Source of the DNA: CATQHP01 sp965205595
Lineage (GTDB): Bacteria; Acidobacteriota; Terriglobia; Bryobacterales; UBA6623
NCBI GenBank assembly: GCA_965205595.1
Contig: CBDBHI010000071.1
Span: 62,001-126,000 of the forward strand
Direction of reading: 5' to 3'
DNA: 64,000 nucleotides
Below, piece after piece: positions 16,559 through 25,197 of this stretch. Below the pieces are notes generated by a model, which searched no databases, was not told the origin of the DNA, and worked only from the letters and a program-made list of their open reading frames with translations. A program made the position numbers and the translations under genes. The first letter of the stretch is position 1. Every line of letters starts with the position of its first letter.

Positions 16559-17248
16559 ATGGCTGCGACGATTTCGGTAATTGTCCCGACGCTGAATGAA
16601 GCGGAGCGAATCGCCTCTGCAATCGCCCAAGTAAAGGCCCCCGGCGTTGTCGAAGTTATCGTCGTCGACGGTGGCAGTCACGATGAGACCGTCGCGATCG
16701 CAAAATCGTACGGCGCGAAAGTCCTCAAATCTGTCGCAAATCGTGGAACGCAGCAGAACCTCGGTGCTGCAAACGCAACGGGATCTGTGCTTTTGTTCCT
16801 GCACGCCGACACCAAATTGCCAAGCGATTTCGGGGACGTGATCCTACGGACCTTGGCGATGAACGGGGTCGTAGCCGGAGCTTTCCGATTTCGCTTGGAT
16901 GGTGCCGGATGGCAGTTGGGTCTGGTCGAGCGCATTGTCGCCCTTCGCTGTAAACTATTCCAGCTGCCGTATGGCGACCAAGCAATTTTCGTCACGAAGG
17001 ACATTTTCGAAAGAGCCGGCCGATTCCCGGGGAGTCCCGCTATGGAGGACTTCGATCTGATTGTGCGTCTCAAGAAACTTGGCCGAGTGGCAATTGCCGA
17101 TGCGGTGGCGGTCACGTCCACGAGACGCTGGCGGCGGATAGGCATTTGGCGCATGACTTCGATCAATCAGCTCTGCATTCTCGGCTACTTCTTGGGCGTA
17201 CCCCGTCAACGAATTGCGCGCTGGCGAGAGCCGCGACGCCTCGGTTAA
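16559..17248 (+). CDS. Family 2 glycosyltransferase, TIGR04283 type
   Basis: This 229-residue GT-A transferase has ISVIVPTLNEAERI at the N-terminus, the nucleotide-binding VIVVDGGSHDET, the DxD-like LFLHADTKLP and the acceptor-side PYGDQAIFV plus MEDFDLIVRLK. This layout is that of the TIGR04283 family, whose members often sit near genes for arsenosugar or unusual lipid glycosylation. ATG 16559 is used. The short C-terminal hydrophobic helix (NQLCILGYFLGV) suggests membrane association. Confidence 0.85.
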   Translation: MAATISVIVPTLNEAERIASAIAQVKAPGVVEVIVVDGGSHDETVAIAKSYGAKVLKSVANRGTQQNLGAANATGSVLLFLHADTKLPSDFGDVILRTLAMNGVVAGAFRFRLDGAGWQLGLVERIVALRCKLFQLPYGDQAIFVTKDIFERAGRFPGSPAMEDFDLIVRLKKLGRVAIADAVAVTSTRRWRRIGIWRMTSINQLCILGYFLGVPRQRIARWREPRRLG

Positions 17249-17284
17249 CCGTCCCACCCCCCATGCTTTCAACGAGGGTAGGTT

Positions 17285-17468
17285 TAGCCCGCATTTGTCC
17301 CCACGTGGCGAGCGAAAGTGCGTGCGAGGTGCGTTAATACGAGACGGGCGACGGTCGGGGCGCGGAGGCGTACTCTTGCAGTCCGTCGAGCACTCGGGAT
17401 CGAGCGCAACGAAGTAGTGGCGCACCTATCGCGTGCCTTCGCCGTCAGGTGGCGAGAAATGCGGGCTA
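17285..17468. mobile_element. MITE-like repeat, family TAGCCCGCATTT, copy 2
   Basis: This 184-bp relative of 12192-12376 has better kept ends: TAGCCCGCATTTGTCCCCAC on the left against GTGGCGAGAAATGCGGGCTA on the right, nearly perfect inverted repeats. It lies immediately upstream of rnd, and its right end contains an in-frame GTG (17449) that could serve as an extended rnd start. Confidence 0.8.
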
Positions 17469-17511
17469 TAGCCGGAATGTTATCCTGATCCTCGCCCACC
17501 CGAACACGGCT

Positions 17512-18738
17512 GTGGCGTCCCCAGCTTTGCCCGCCCCCGCTTCCACAACAAAACCGGTTCGAACCAAGTTCGTCGATCAAGCGGCCCAACTCGCAAAAGT
17601 CGCGGCGCGGCTCGCGAAGCAAGACGTGATTGCATTCGACACCGAGTTCATGCGGGAGAAAACGTTCTATCCGCAGCTTTCTCTAATCCAGGTTGCCGAT
17701 CGTGAACAATCCTGGGTTATCGATCCGCTGGCTCTGTCTCACGCGGAGATGCAGCCGCTTCTTGATGTCTTCGCGGCTCCAGACACGATCAAGGTCGCTC
17801 ACGCGGTCGAGCAAGACCAGGAGTGCATTCACAGGGCCTACGGCATGGTCGTCGAGCCGATCCTCGATACGGCGATCGGGGCAGCTCTAACCGGCCGCGG
17901 CGACCAGATCGGTCTGTCGCCTCTGTTGAGTAAATTGATCGGCGTCAATCTGTCAAAGGGTCACTCTCGGACCAATTGGATGAAACGTCCGCTGCCTCAG
18001 CCGATGATCGAATACGCCGCTGACGACGTTGTCTATTTGGTTGAGGCGGCGGAACGTTTGTCGAAGGACCTTCGGGCTTTGAAGCGCGTCGACTGGGCCA
18101 TGTCACTCTCAGCCGAATTTGGAAACGCCACGCGGGCCGAGTTTGATACGTCCGCGCTGACCCGCAAGATCGCCGCCGGCAGTCGGCTTGGTGCAGCCAG
18201 CTACGCGGTGCTGAAGGAACTCGTCATCTGGCGAGAGCAGCACGTTCGACAGAAGGACATTCCGCGACGCTGGTTGGCTGGTGACCAGGTGCTCGCCAAA
18301 CTCGCGGTTGCGAGGCCTAAAGCAGCTGACGATCTGCAAAACTTTCGTGGGCTTGGTCCGAAGTTGCGTCAGTATGGTGCGGAGCCGATTTTAGCTGCAA
18401 TTCGAAGGGGCGAGTCCGTTCCACTGGAAGAGTACGAGGAACCGCCAAAGAAGGATGAGCCATCGTCAAACGAGGCTGCCGCACTCACGGTCCTGAAGTG
18501 TTTCTTGACCTCCCTAGCCGCCGAGAACAAGGTTCCGTTGCGGTTTCTAGTTGAGAACGGCGCCATGCTCGGTCTACTGCGGGGCAGCTTCGCGAGTGTC
18601 GATGACCTGCGCGCATCCGGCCTGCTGCATACCGGAACAATCGAGATGTTCGGCCAAGAGTTAGTTGCGATCCTCAACGGGGAGCGGGCGCTCGGCATCG
18701 TTGGCGGGCGCGCTACGCGCTTAGATATGACGGACTGA
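17512..18738 (+). CDS. rnd: Ribonuclease D
   Basis: This DEDDy 3'-5' exoribonuclease trims tRNA and other structured RNA ends. Exonuclease motifs are visible: IAFDTEFMREKTF (DxE), VAHAVEQDQE, LDTAIGAAL with its Asp, and YAADDVVYLVE with the Tyr/Asp pair. A first HRDC domain (VLKELVIWREQHVRQ to LQNFRGLG) follows near residue 200 and a second C-terminal one is likely (about 320-400). The frame is open to GTG 17449 inside the adjacent MITE; GTG 17512 is preferred because it avoids the repeat, but neither has a clear ribosome site. Length, about 408 residues, suits the family. Confidence 0.88.
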   Translation: MASPALPAPASTTKPVRTKFVDQAAQLAKVAARLAKQDVIAFDTEFMREKTFYPQLSLIQVADREQSWVIDPLALSHAEMQPLLDVFAAPDTIKVAHAVEQDQECIHRAYGMVVEPILDTAIGAALTGRGDQIGLSPLLSKLIGVNLSKGHSRTNWMKRPLPQPMIEYAADDVVYLVEAAERLSKDLRALKRVDWAMSLSAEFGNATRAEFDTSALTRKIAAGSRLGAASYAVLKELVIWREQHVRQKDIPRRWLAGDQVLAKLAVARPKAADDLQNFRGLGPKLRQYGAEPILAAIRRGESVPLEEYEEPPKKDEPSSNEAAALTVLKCFLTSLAAENKVPLRFLVENGAMLGLLRGSFASVDDLRASGLLHTGTIEMFGQELVAILNGERALGIVGGRATRLDMTD

Positions 18739-18746
18739 CCCTGCCG

Positions 18747-20321
18747 CTACTGCCAGTCCCTAAGATTCTTCTCCACCTCGGCGCGCTTGTATTTGCCCCA
18801 CGGCAAGTAGTCTTGTCCGGCCTGAAGCTCTTCGAGACTTAAGCTCGCTGACGGGATTCCGTTTGCGGGAATATTCGCGCCGGCCAGCCAGGCCGCGGCG
18901 TTCAACACTAACTTGCGAAAATCCGGGTGCGCCCAGTTCCAGTGGTTGTGGCCGCCGGTAAATCCGAACCCGCGGCCGCCCCCGGGGTTCTCAGTTGCCC
19001 ACACTAACGTCTGTCGGTCGCCGCGCTTCGTCATTTCTCTAACGTGAGGGTTGCCCGAGTGCTCACCGTCGGGACGTGCCATGGTCGACATAGGCGGAAC
19101 GGCTGTGAGGATCGGCGTCACGCCTTCCATGTCGGGCCGAAAACGCATATTGAAATACCACTCGTCGTTGACTACGAATGGCTTGACGCCGTTCGTGATG
19201 GGGTGATCCGAGGCTAGCTCGACCTTCTCTGGATCCCAGTGCGGATTCACCGACCACCACGGCTCGTAGTAGCCGCCAATCCAATCCAAGAATTTCTTTC
19301 CCAGTTCTCCAATGGGCACTTCTACGCCGAAGTGGAGGGCGCCGATCCCAACGCCGCGTCGGGCCGCCTGGTCGATGTTGCGCATGTAGGAATGCCACGG
19401 ATGCCGGATTCCACCGTCGGCGTAAATAATGACGGCGTCGGCGTTGTCGAGAGCCGTCGGGTCGGATGGGTTTCCGTCGTGGTGGGCCACCGCGTGGATA
19501 CCGTTCTGATTGGCATTGAGCGCCTTCGCCAGCAAGTCGACGCCGGCGTTGTGCTCGTGTGCGCCGTAGCCGTGGCTCTTAACGCCTCCTACCAACACAA
19601 CCTTTTTTTTCGCGTCCATTCGCAAGCGCTTAAGCAGCAGCTTTCGGAACTCAATCTTCATTGCCGGGCCGCGGTGAACTTGCAAGCCAAGCAAACCGGA
19701 GCGGGGCGCGGCGGGGTCGTCGTCGGTAACGTCAACCATCACGTGGCCGTTGATCTTATGGATGTAGCGGTTGCCGCGAACGATCAAATGAAAGCTGTTC
19801 CAGTCTTCCAAGTTGATGTGCGATTGCAACTCTACCGCGTCGCCGACCGATCCGACCACAGTCGGCTTGTGGTCAGGGCCAACCAGCACTTTCTCTCCTC
19901 GCTTGGCCAAAATCCCTCTAGAGCGCTCTCCGTAGAGGCCTCCGCTGTGACGTTTGCCGGCTTCGAAATCAGCCTGTGGCCCACCCATCACAAATGGGCC
20001 CCACTCCTTAGGTTTCTGAAACGCTCGATACTGGACCCCCGAGTTGCCACCGGTAATCTTGTAGTCGAACTTCAATTCGAAGTCGTCGACCTCTCCCTGC
20101 CGCCATACCAAAAAAGAGTTCTTATCGATCGGGTCATCGTCGCTAGTTTGTCCCACGATCGTGCCGTTCTGCACGCTCCAAAGACGGCTGTCGCCTTGCC
20201 AGCCTTTTAACGACGTGCCGTCGAATATCTCTCTGAACTGACCTGCCGCCCGCGCGCCGATAAGGCAGCCAACCGAGAGACAAACGACGAGGACTAAACG
20301 TAGGGAAGAGGCCGGCGACAT
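18747..20321 (-). CDS. Secreted DUF1080 (3-keto-disaccharide hydrolase-like) plus ThuA-like protein
   Basis: This 524-residue exported protein has a signal peptide at 1-30. A concanavalin-like DUF1080 domain (FDGTSLKGWQGD, LKFDYKITGGNSGVQYR, SGLLGLQVHRG) spans about 30-235. A ThuA-like glutamine-amidotransferase fold (VVLVGGVKSHGYGAHEHNAG to GGGRGFGFTGGHNHWNW) follows to about residue 475. Such fusions act in the periplasm or outside the cell on glycosides. ATG 20321 is chosen because AAAGGAG precedes it at good spacing and the signal peptide starts there. Confidence 0.88.
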   Translation of the reverse strand: MSPASSLRLVLVVCLSVGCLIGARAAGQFREIFDGTSLKGWQGDSRLWSVQNGTIVGQTSDDDPIDKNSFLVWRQGEVDDFELKFDYKITGGNSGVQYRAFQKPKEWGPFVMGGPQADFEAGKRHSGGLYGERSRGILAKRGEKVLVGPDHKPTVVGSVGDAVELQSHINLEDWNSFHLIVRGNRYIHKINGHVMVDVTDDDPAAPRSGLLGLQVHRGPAMKIEFRKLLLKRLRMDAKKKVVLVGGVKSHGYGAHEHNAGVDLLAKALNANQNGIHAVAHHDGNPSDPTALDNADAVIIYADGGIRHPWHSYMRNIDQAARRGVGIGALHFGVEVPIGELGKKFLDWIGGYYEPWWSVNPHWDPEKVELASDHPITNGVKPFVVNDEWYFNMRFRPDMEGVTPILTAVPPMSTMARPDGEHSGNPHVREMTKRGDRQTLVWATENPGGGRGFGFTGGHNHWNWAHPDFRKLVLNAAAWLAGANIPANGIPSASLSLEELQAGQDYLPWGKYKRAEVEKNLRDWQ

Positions 20322-20388
20322 CTTGCGAACTCCTTTTGCTAAATCCTGGTTATGATAACGCGCCTGCAGCGTATCCACTGTGGGCACG

Positions 20389-20428
20389 GCCCGCATTTCT
20401 CACCACGTGGCGAGTGAAAATGCGGGGC
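20389..20428. repeat. Minimal palindrome of the TAGCCCGCATTT family
   Basis: GCCCGCATTTCTCACCACGT meets GGCGAGTGAAAATGCGGGGC: the two ends of the MITE family joined without the interior. It could form a hairpin of about 17 bp and lies just after the phoR stop codon, where it may act as terminator. It looks like an internal-deletion derivative. Confidence 0.65.
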
Positions 20429-22224
20429 TAAAAGAGCGCGGCTTGACGTGTGTCGACGTTTTCGGCCGCCGCCAGGCGTGGTTGCAATGGTAGCGAAAAC
20501 CAAAACGTTGACCCGGCCTCGGGTTCACTTTCGACCCACACGGCGCCGTGATGCGCCAGCACCAGGTGTTTCACAATTGCTAGCCCAAGACCAGTTCCAC
20601 CGAGTTCACGTGATCGCGCGGTATCAACCCGGTAGAAACGCTCGAAAAGTCTGGGGATGTGCTCCGCTGGAATTCCGATCCCTGTGTCTTTGACGAAGAA
20701 CTCGATCTTCGTCGCTCGCTCTCGGGCGCCGATCGTGATTTTCCCGCCGTCAGGAGTGTACTTGACCGCGTTGTCGATCAAATTTCCCAATATCTGCTGG
20801 ATCGCGCCGGCGTCGCACGCAAGACTGACGTCTTCAGCAGCCGGCATCACTTCGAGTTCAATAGATTTCTTCTCGAGCAGCGGACTAATTCCATCGGCTG
20901 CCTGACTTAACAGATCGGTGACAGGCTGGGGCGTGAATTCGAACTCACGGGTCTTGCCCTCGATCTGTGAGAGCGCCATGAGATCTGACGTAAGCTGTGT
21001 GAGTCGCTGCGAGTTTTGCCACAAGATCTTCACAAAGCGGCGGCTGGTCTCCGGGTCGTCCAGCGCGCCGTCGAGTAGTGTCTCGGCGTAGCCGCTGATA
21101 ACCGCGAGCGGCGTTCTCAGCTCGTGAGACACGTTGATTACGAAGTCGCGTCGCATGCGGTCGACGCGCTCGAGCTCAGTGACATCGTGAAATACCGCGG
21201 CGACGGCCTGAACTTTTCCCTTCTTTCCCGTAATCGGGGCGCACGACACCCGCCACGATCGCTCTGTCGGTTCGCTGATGTCGAGATCGAGCGAAGTCGT
21301 TCCTCCCCTCTCGATGGCTTGTTCAAACAGCCGCGGAATCTCTTTGTTCGACCAGTCATCGAGTGCGGCGTTGGGCGTTAAGTTTTCGTCTGGAAACATC
21401 TGCTCGATAGCAGGATTGAAAAGCACGATTCGGCGTTTTCGGTCGGCTACGAGGATTCCCTCGCCGATCCCATTCACGGCGGCCGCGAAACGCGATCTCT
21501 CGTCTTGTAGCTGATTAAACGTAGAGCGCAATTTGCCGGCCGTCGATTGCAGACTTTCGCCGAGATCGTCTAGCTCTGCAAGATTGCCGCGAGAAGTTCT
21601 GCCCAGAGCCACGTCGAAGTTTCCATTTGCCAGCTCATTCGAAAAGGCAATGATCTTCGACAGTTGACCTGACATGCGACGCGCGAACAGAGCGGTAATC
21701 AAGATTAACGGCAACACGACGTAGATCGTAATCTCGGTGATTCGTGAGCGAGTTTCTCCGACGTTCGCGGCCACGTCCGACAGTGGCAGCGCTAGCCGGA
21801 TCGCGCGGCCTCCCGCCATGGGAACGGCTACGTACAAGAAATCGATTCCCACGGTGGAGCTAAGCCGCCGACTGACGGCTGGCTCCCCTCGCAGCGCCTG
21901 CGCGAATTCAGGGCGTCCGGCGTGATTCTCCATCGAAGCGGGCTGGGCTTCGGAGTCGGCGAGGACTGTACCCTGGGCGTCAATAACGGTGACCCGTGCC
22001 TGCGACCGCTCTGCAAGGTCTTTGACTGAACGTTGGTACGCCGCCGGCTCAAGGCCGTCTAAAGTCAACTCTGCGAGCCGGGCCTTCTCTCGTAGCCCCC
22101 GCTCAAGACTTTCTTCCAGATTCGAAACAGTGATGCGCGCGACGAAGTACTGCACCGAGAATGCCGCAACAGCGAGCGGCAGTGTCGTCAACAGGGCAAG
22201 TTTGAAAAAGACTCTCGCGGTCAT
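20428..22224 (-). CDS. phoR: Membrane sensor histidine kinase PhoR-like
   Basis: This is a 598-residue kinase. A membrane helix at 6-28, an extracytoplasmic sensor region, a second helix near 165-185 and a HAMP segment are followed by a PAS domain (GEGILVADRKRRIVLFNPAIEQ), HisKA with the phospho-acceptor in SHELRTPLAVISGY (near 365) and HATPase boxes NLIDNAVKYTP, DTGIGIP and GGTGLGLAI. The domain order is that of PhoR. It overlaps the upstream phoB gene by 4 bp (ATGA), indicating translational coupling. A phosphate-sensing role is plausible from architecture, but no pst or phoU gene is nearby. Confidence 0.87.
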   Translation of the reverse strand: MTARVFFKLALLTTLPLAVAAFSVQYFVARITVSNLEESLERGLREKARLAELTLDGLEPAAYQRSVKDLAERSQARVTVIDAQGTVLADSEAQPASMENHAGRPEFAQALRGEPAVSRRLSSTVGIDFLYVAVPMAGGRAIRLALPLSDVAANVGETRSRITEITIYVVLPLILITALFARRMSGQLSKIIAFSNELANGNFDVALGRTSRGNLAELDDLGESLQSTAGKLRSTFNQLQDERSRFAAAVNGIGEGILVADRKRRIVLFNPAIEQMFPDENLTPNAALDDWSNKEIPRLFEQAIERGGTTSLDLDISEPTERSWRVSCAPITGKKGKVQAVAAVFHDVTELERVDRMRRDFVINVSHELRTPLAVISGYAETLLDGALDDPETSRRFVKILWQNSQRLTQLTSDLMALSQIEGKTREFEFTPQPVTDLLSQAADGISPLLEKKSIELEVMPAAEDVSLACDAGAIQQILGNLIDNAVKYTPDGGKITIGARERATKIEFFVKDTGIGIPAEHIPRLFERFYRVDTARSRELGGTGLGLAIVKHLVLAHHGAVWVESEPEAGSTFWFSLPLQPRLAAAENVDTRQAALF

Positions 22225-22943
22225 TGCGGAATTTCAAAGCGGTAGCCGTATCCGCGTACCGTCTGGATCCACTTCGGGCTGTTTGGTTCCGATTCCAGCC
22301 GTTCGCGCAGGCGACGAATGTGAACATCTACGTTTCGCGGCGTCACGTGATGGGCGGTTCCCCATACTTGATCTAGAAGTTGCTCGCGCGTGTAAGCTCG
22401 TCCGGGGTTGGTCCAAAAAAACTCCAGAATAGAGAACTCCGTCGCGGTGAGTTCCAACGGCTTTCCGTCAAGGCTGACGCGGCGGGACTCTCTGTCGATA
22501 CTCAAACCACCAGCTTCCAATGAGCCGGCTGAGGGCTCCGGCGATCGCTCAGGACGGTCGCGACGCAGGTGCGCCTTGACCCTGGCGACAAGCTCGCGCG
22601 GGCTAAACGGCTTCGTGATGTAGTCGTCGCCGCCAATCTCGAGGCCAAGTACGCGGTCGATTTCTTGAGAACGGGCAGTGAGAAACAAGATCGGAACGTG
22701 GTCAAGATTTGGGTCTCGGCGGAGTTTGCGACAGAAATCAAATCCGTCGCCGTCGGGAAGCATTACGTCGAGAATAATCAGGCTTGCAGCCGACTCTTCG
22801 ATCGCTTCCAGGGCACCGGCAATGCTATGTTGCGCTCGCACGTTGTACCCAGAACGCGTGAGATTGTATTCGAGCAGCGTACACAGGTCCAGATCGTCTT
22901 CGATGACGACGACGGTCTGTTTCGCGGAGTTTCCGGATGGCAT
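22221..22943 (-). CDS. phoB: OmpR/PhoB-family response regulator
   Basis: This is a 240-residue two-domain regulator. The receiver has the acidic pocket EDD at 15-17, phosphorylated Asp59 in LIILDVMLPDGDGF, and the Lys in YITKPFSPREL. The winged-helix output domain (about 135-238) ends with RNVDVHIRRLRERL and a VRGYGYRFE hairpin. It is the partner of the overlapping downstream kinase gene. The name phoB reflects architecture; the regulon is unknown. Confidence 0.87.
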   Translation of the reverse strand: MPSGNSAKQTVVVIEDDLDLCTLLEYNLTRSGYNVRAQHSIAGALEAIEESAASLIILDVMLPDGDGFDFCRKLRRDPNLDHVPILFLTARSQEIDRVLGLEIGGDDYITKPFSPRELVARVKAHLRRDRPERSPEPSAGSLEAGGLSIDRESRRVSLDGKPLELTATEFSILEFFWTNPGRAYTREQLLDQVWGTAHHVTPRNVDVHIRRLRERLESEPNSPKWIQTVRGYGYRFEIPQ

Positions 22944-23068
22944 CGTTCGCTGAGTAAATCTAAACTAGGGGCCCGTTCGTTTCAATTGTCGCAAACTGAC
23001 GTACCCGTCAGATTGAGAGCTCTGTACCATTGCGGCACGGTCGACGCGGCGTCAACACTTAAGAAGCG

Positions 23069-23386
23069 ATGCGTTCGCGTGCGACACGGTACTCGATTCA
23101 GCGTCCGCTTGAGTTCGCCCTTCAGAACGGTGAAATCTCGACGAGCGGTCAGGGTCGTACCGTCAACATCAGCAACGGAGGCCTGCTGTTCAAGTCGGAA
23201 GATCGGCTATCCGTGGGCGCTCGAATTGAGTTGGCGGTTCAACTTGAAGAAGTCGAAGACACCGATACAGTCGTGACCTTGTTCGCTCAGGGCATGACGG
23301 TTCGGTCCGACGCAGACGGCACGGCGGTGGTGATCAAGAAACACCTCTTACGCTCTGTTGGCCCCGACGAGAGCAAACTGCGCTAA
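23069..23386 (+). CDS. PilZ-domain protein
   Basis: This 105-residue single-domain protein has an N-terminal basic RxxxR-like segment (SRATRYSIQRPLEF) and NISNGGLLF, matching the (D/N)xSxxG motif of PilZ c-di-GMP receptors. The rest fits a six-stranded barrel. It may bind c-di-GMP, although the first motif is not perfect. It stands alone between divergent phoB and a plus-strand SDR. Confidence 0.75.
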   Translation: MRSRATRYSIQRPLEFALQNGEISTSGQGRTVNISNGGLLFKSEDRLSVGARIELAVQLEEVEDTDTVVTLFAQGMTVRSDADGTAVVIKKHLLRSVGPDESKLR

Positions 23387-23442
23387 CATTGCCTCTTCGC
23401 TGAGCGGGGCTGTGTCCCGTTCACTCACACTGGAGGTACGAC

Positions 23443-24177
23443 ATGAGGCTAGAGGGAAAAGGCGCGATCGTAACCGGCGCCGGAAGCGGAATTGGCGAGG
23501 CGATTGCCCGCTGTTTCGCCGAAGAGGGCGCGACCGTCGTAACAGTTGGCCGTACGCTGGCGAAGCTCGAGAAGTCAAAGGAGCAAGCGGGCGCGGCAGG
23601 CGAGCGGCTGCACCCTTACGCCTTAGACGTTTCGGATCGCGAGGCCGTCGAGGCGATGGTCGCTTCGGCACTGGTGACGTTGCCCCAGATCGACATTTTG
23701 GTCAACAACGCTGGAACGAACGTGCGCGATCGCGCGCTCGACAAGGTTTCCCCTGAAGACTTCGAACGGATGGTCGAAGTGAATCTCAACGGGCCGTTCT
23801 ATCTGATGCGCGCCGTACTACCCGCTATGCGCGAGCGTCGAGATGGAGTGCTCATCACCGTGTCGTCGACGGCGGGAGTCCGTACGGCAACGATCGCTGG
23901 AGCGGGCTATAGCGCTAGCAAGCATGGAGTGAGGTCGCTAGGTCTAGCCGCCCACTTGGAAGAAGGCGACCGTGGTATTCGCTCCTGCGTAATCTGTCCG
24001 GGTGAAGTCAATACTCCGATTTTGGAAAATCGCCCGGTTGTTCCCGACGCCGATCGCAGGGCGGCGATGTTGCAGCCCGAGGACTTGGCCCAAGCCGCCT
24101 TGTTGGTGGCGACGCTGCACCCCAGAGCGTGCATCCCCGAAATGATCATTACACCGACGACGCAGAAGTACGCCTGA
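23443..24177 (+). CDS. Short-chain dehydrogenase/reductase
   Basis: This 244-residue classical SDR has TGAGSGIG at 12-19, ILVNNAGTN near 87, catalytic Ser in VSSTAG and YSASK near 154-158. The end departs from the usual DGG motif (EMIITPTTQKYA), as in SDRs of the YdfG or clavaldehyde dehydrogenase type. GGAGG lies 7 bp upstream of ATG 23443. The substrate is unknown. Confidence 0.85.
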   Translation: MRLEGKGAIVTGAGSGIGEAIARCFAEEGATVVTVGRTLAKLEKSKEQAGAAGERLHPYALDVSDREAVEAMVASALVTLPQIDILVNNAGTNVRDRALDKVSPEDFERMVEVNLNGPFYLMRAVLPAMRERRDGVLITVSSTAGVRTATIAGAGYSASKHGVRSLGLAAHLEEGDRGIRSCVICPGEVNTPILENRPVVPDADRRAAMLQPEDLAQAALLVATLHPRACIPEMIITPTTQKYA

Positions 24178-24181
24178 CCCG

Positions 24182-24390
24182 CAACTTGATCTTTTCAAGC
24201 TGCCATCCAAGCTGCTAGTTGGACGAAACCCTTCGCAGTACCGAGCCGCGCCGCCTCGCGGTGCGGTCCTCCCTGCGACGTGTGCACCGCACCGCACGGC
24301 GACGCGGCTCGGTACTGCAAAGCGCAACGTCGCCGCTTTGGTATCTCAGGTTTCACCCTTGAAAGATCCTTCCAACCAAGGTGGGCGGGC
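24182..24390. repeat. Palindromic element, GTACCGAGCCGCG family, copy 1
   Basis: The core palindrome (24233-24320) has arms GCAGTACCGAGCCGCG and CGCGGCTCGGTACTGC with inner complementary blocks GCGGTGCGG and CCGCACCGC. Flanks on both sides (for example TTGGACGAAACCCTTCGC and GGTATCTCAGG) are shared with the copy at 59982-60186, giving an element of about 205 bp. There is no coding capacity. Confidence 0.75.
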
Positions 24391-24468
24391 TGACCCGAAA
24401 CTTCAACCCAAGAGTTACGGCGACGACACAGACGGCGTATTGTGCCAAACGGAAGAAGAACGACTTTC

Positions 24469-24560
24469 GGGCGGGGACTGGCACATGGCATCTCGTAATC
24501 TCTCCACCTTGACTAACCCTCGTGTTGCTTGTCCCCTACCAAGCAAATGGATTGCGGGCT
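24469..24560. repeat. GGGCGGGGACTGGCACATG repeat, copy 1
   Basis: It begins GGGCGGGGACTGGCACATGG and includes ATCTCTCCACC and GTGTTGCTTGTCCCC. It is matched by 50879-51000. The ends are weak inverted repeats (GGGGACTGGCACA against TGTTGCTTGTCCCC). It is non-coding and lies downstream of both convergent neighbours (SDR and HU). Confidence 0.55.
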
Positions 24561-24599
24561 AGATTAGGGACGAGCGCACCGATCCCCCCCGGCGCTCGC

Positions 24600-24866
24600 C
24601 TAGAGTGACTGTAGATCTTTGCCCGGCTTGAAGCGAACAGCTTTACCTGGCGGGATAATCACTTCCTCGCCAGTCCGGGGGTTGCGGCCGATGCCAGTCT
24701 TTCGCGGCCGAATGTTAAACACACCAAAACCTCGCAACTCGATCCGCTCGCCCGTTTCCATTGCGCGCTTCATCGATTCAAAGACCGTTTCGACAGCCAT
24801 CTCGGCTTTCGTCTTGCTCAGTCCCGTGCGGTTCACAACGTGGTTGACGATATCGTACTTAATCAT
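24600..24866 (-). CDS. HU/IHF-family DNA-binding protein
   Basis: This 88-residue histone-like protein bends DNA and shapes the nucleoid. It has LSKTKAEMAVETVFESM helices, the core GFGVFNIRPRKTGIGRNPRT entering the DNA-binding arm with its conserved RNP, and the PGKAVRFKPGK C-terminus. A good promoter lies upstream (-35 TTGACA, -10 TAGCAT). No clear Shine-Dalgarno is visible. Confidence 0.93.
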   Translation of the reverse strand: MIKYDIVNHVVNRTGLSKTKAEMAVETVFESMKRAMETGERIELRGFGVFNIRPRKTGIGRNPRTGEEVIIPPGKAVRFKPGKDLQSL

Positions 24867-24903
24867 TTGGATTTAACCGGGCGGCGTAGCCAACCTCAAC
24901 CTT

Positions 24904-24933
24904 ATGCTAGACGGGACTGATTTTAGTTGTCAA
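24904..24933 (-). promoter_or_regulatory. Predicted sigma-70 promoter of the HU gene
   Basis: On the minus strand TTGACA (24933-24928) is followed after 18 bp by TAGCAT (24909-24904), about 38 bp before the HU start codon. The -35 is perfect and the -10 matches the key T-A...T positions. Confidence 0.6.
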
Positions 24934-24984
24934 CAGCCAAATCTGCCTAGATCAATCTGACAGAAACTTTTGATTCGTAAGGAC

Positions 24985-25013
24985 TTGACAAAATTGCTTT
25001 CGTGATAAGATAA
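24985..25013 (+). promoter_or_regulatory. Predicted promoter of infC
   Basis: A consensus TTGACA is at 24985-24990. An AT-rich stretch (GATAAGATAAG, 25004-25014) offers TAAGAT at 15-bp or AGATAA at 17-bp spacing as the -10. It implies a leader of roughly 175 nt before infC, with a possible TGGTCC/GGACCA stem near 25130-25165. Confidence 0.5.
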
Positions 25014-25182
25014 GTGACGCTAACGTGGCGTGAAGTGCCTCTTCTTGGCATCTAGCGCAGAGACGTATTGCAACTTGAAGCGCTGTTGACAGAATGATGA
25101 ATCGACGGGGGCTACGTGTCGTGGGGCACTGTGGTCCTTTTTTGCTTTACAGCGCACGGACCAATCCCTCAAATCGATATGT

Positions 25183-25197
25183 AGGAGATGACTCATT
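25183..25197 (+). promoter_or_regulatory. infC: Shine-Dalgarno and AUU start of infC
   Basis: AGGAG (25183-25187) is followed 7 nt later by ATT (25195). This places a strong ribosome site exactly in front of the non-canonical codon that matches the conserved IF3 N-terminus. The first ATG in frame is 37 codons later, inside the conserved IF3 N-domain. Confidence 0.75.

Noticed and set aside
12192..17468. The paired 185-bp repeats as tRNA, CRISPR or structured RNA genes
   Set aside because: There is no cloverleaf, no short regularly spaced direct repeats, and the inverted ends and dispersed fragments fit a MITE better.
19239..20210. Plus-strand open frame of 323 codons
   Set aside because: It is the reverse frame of the DUF1080-ThuA gene and shows no domain motifs.
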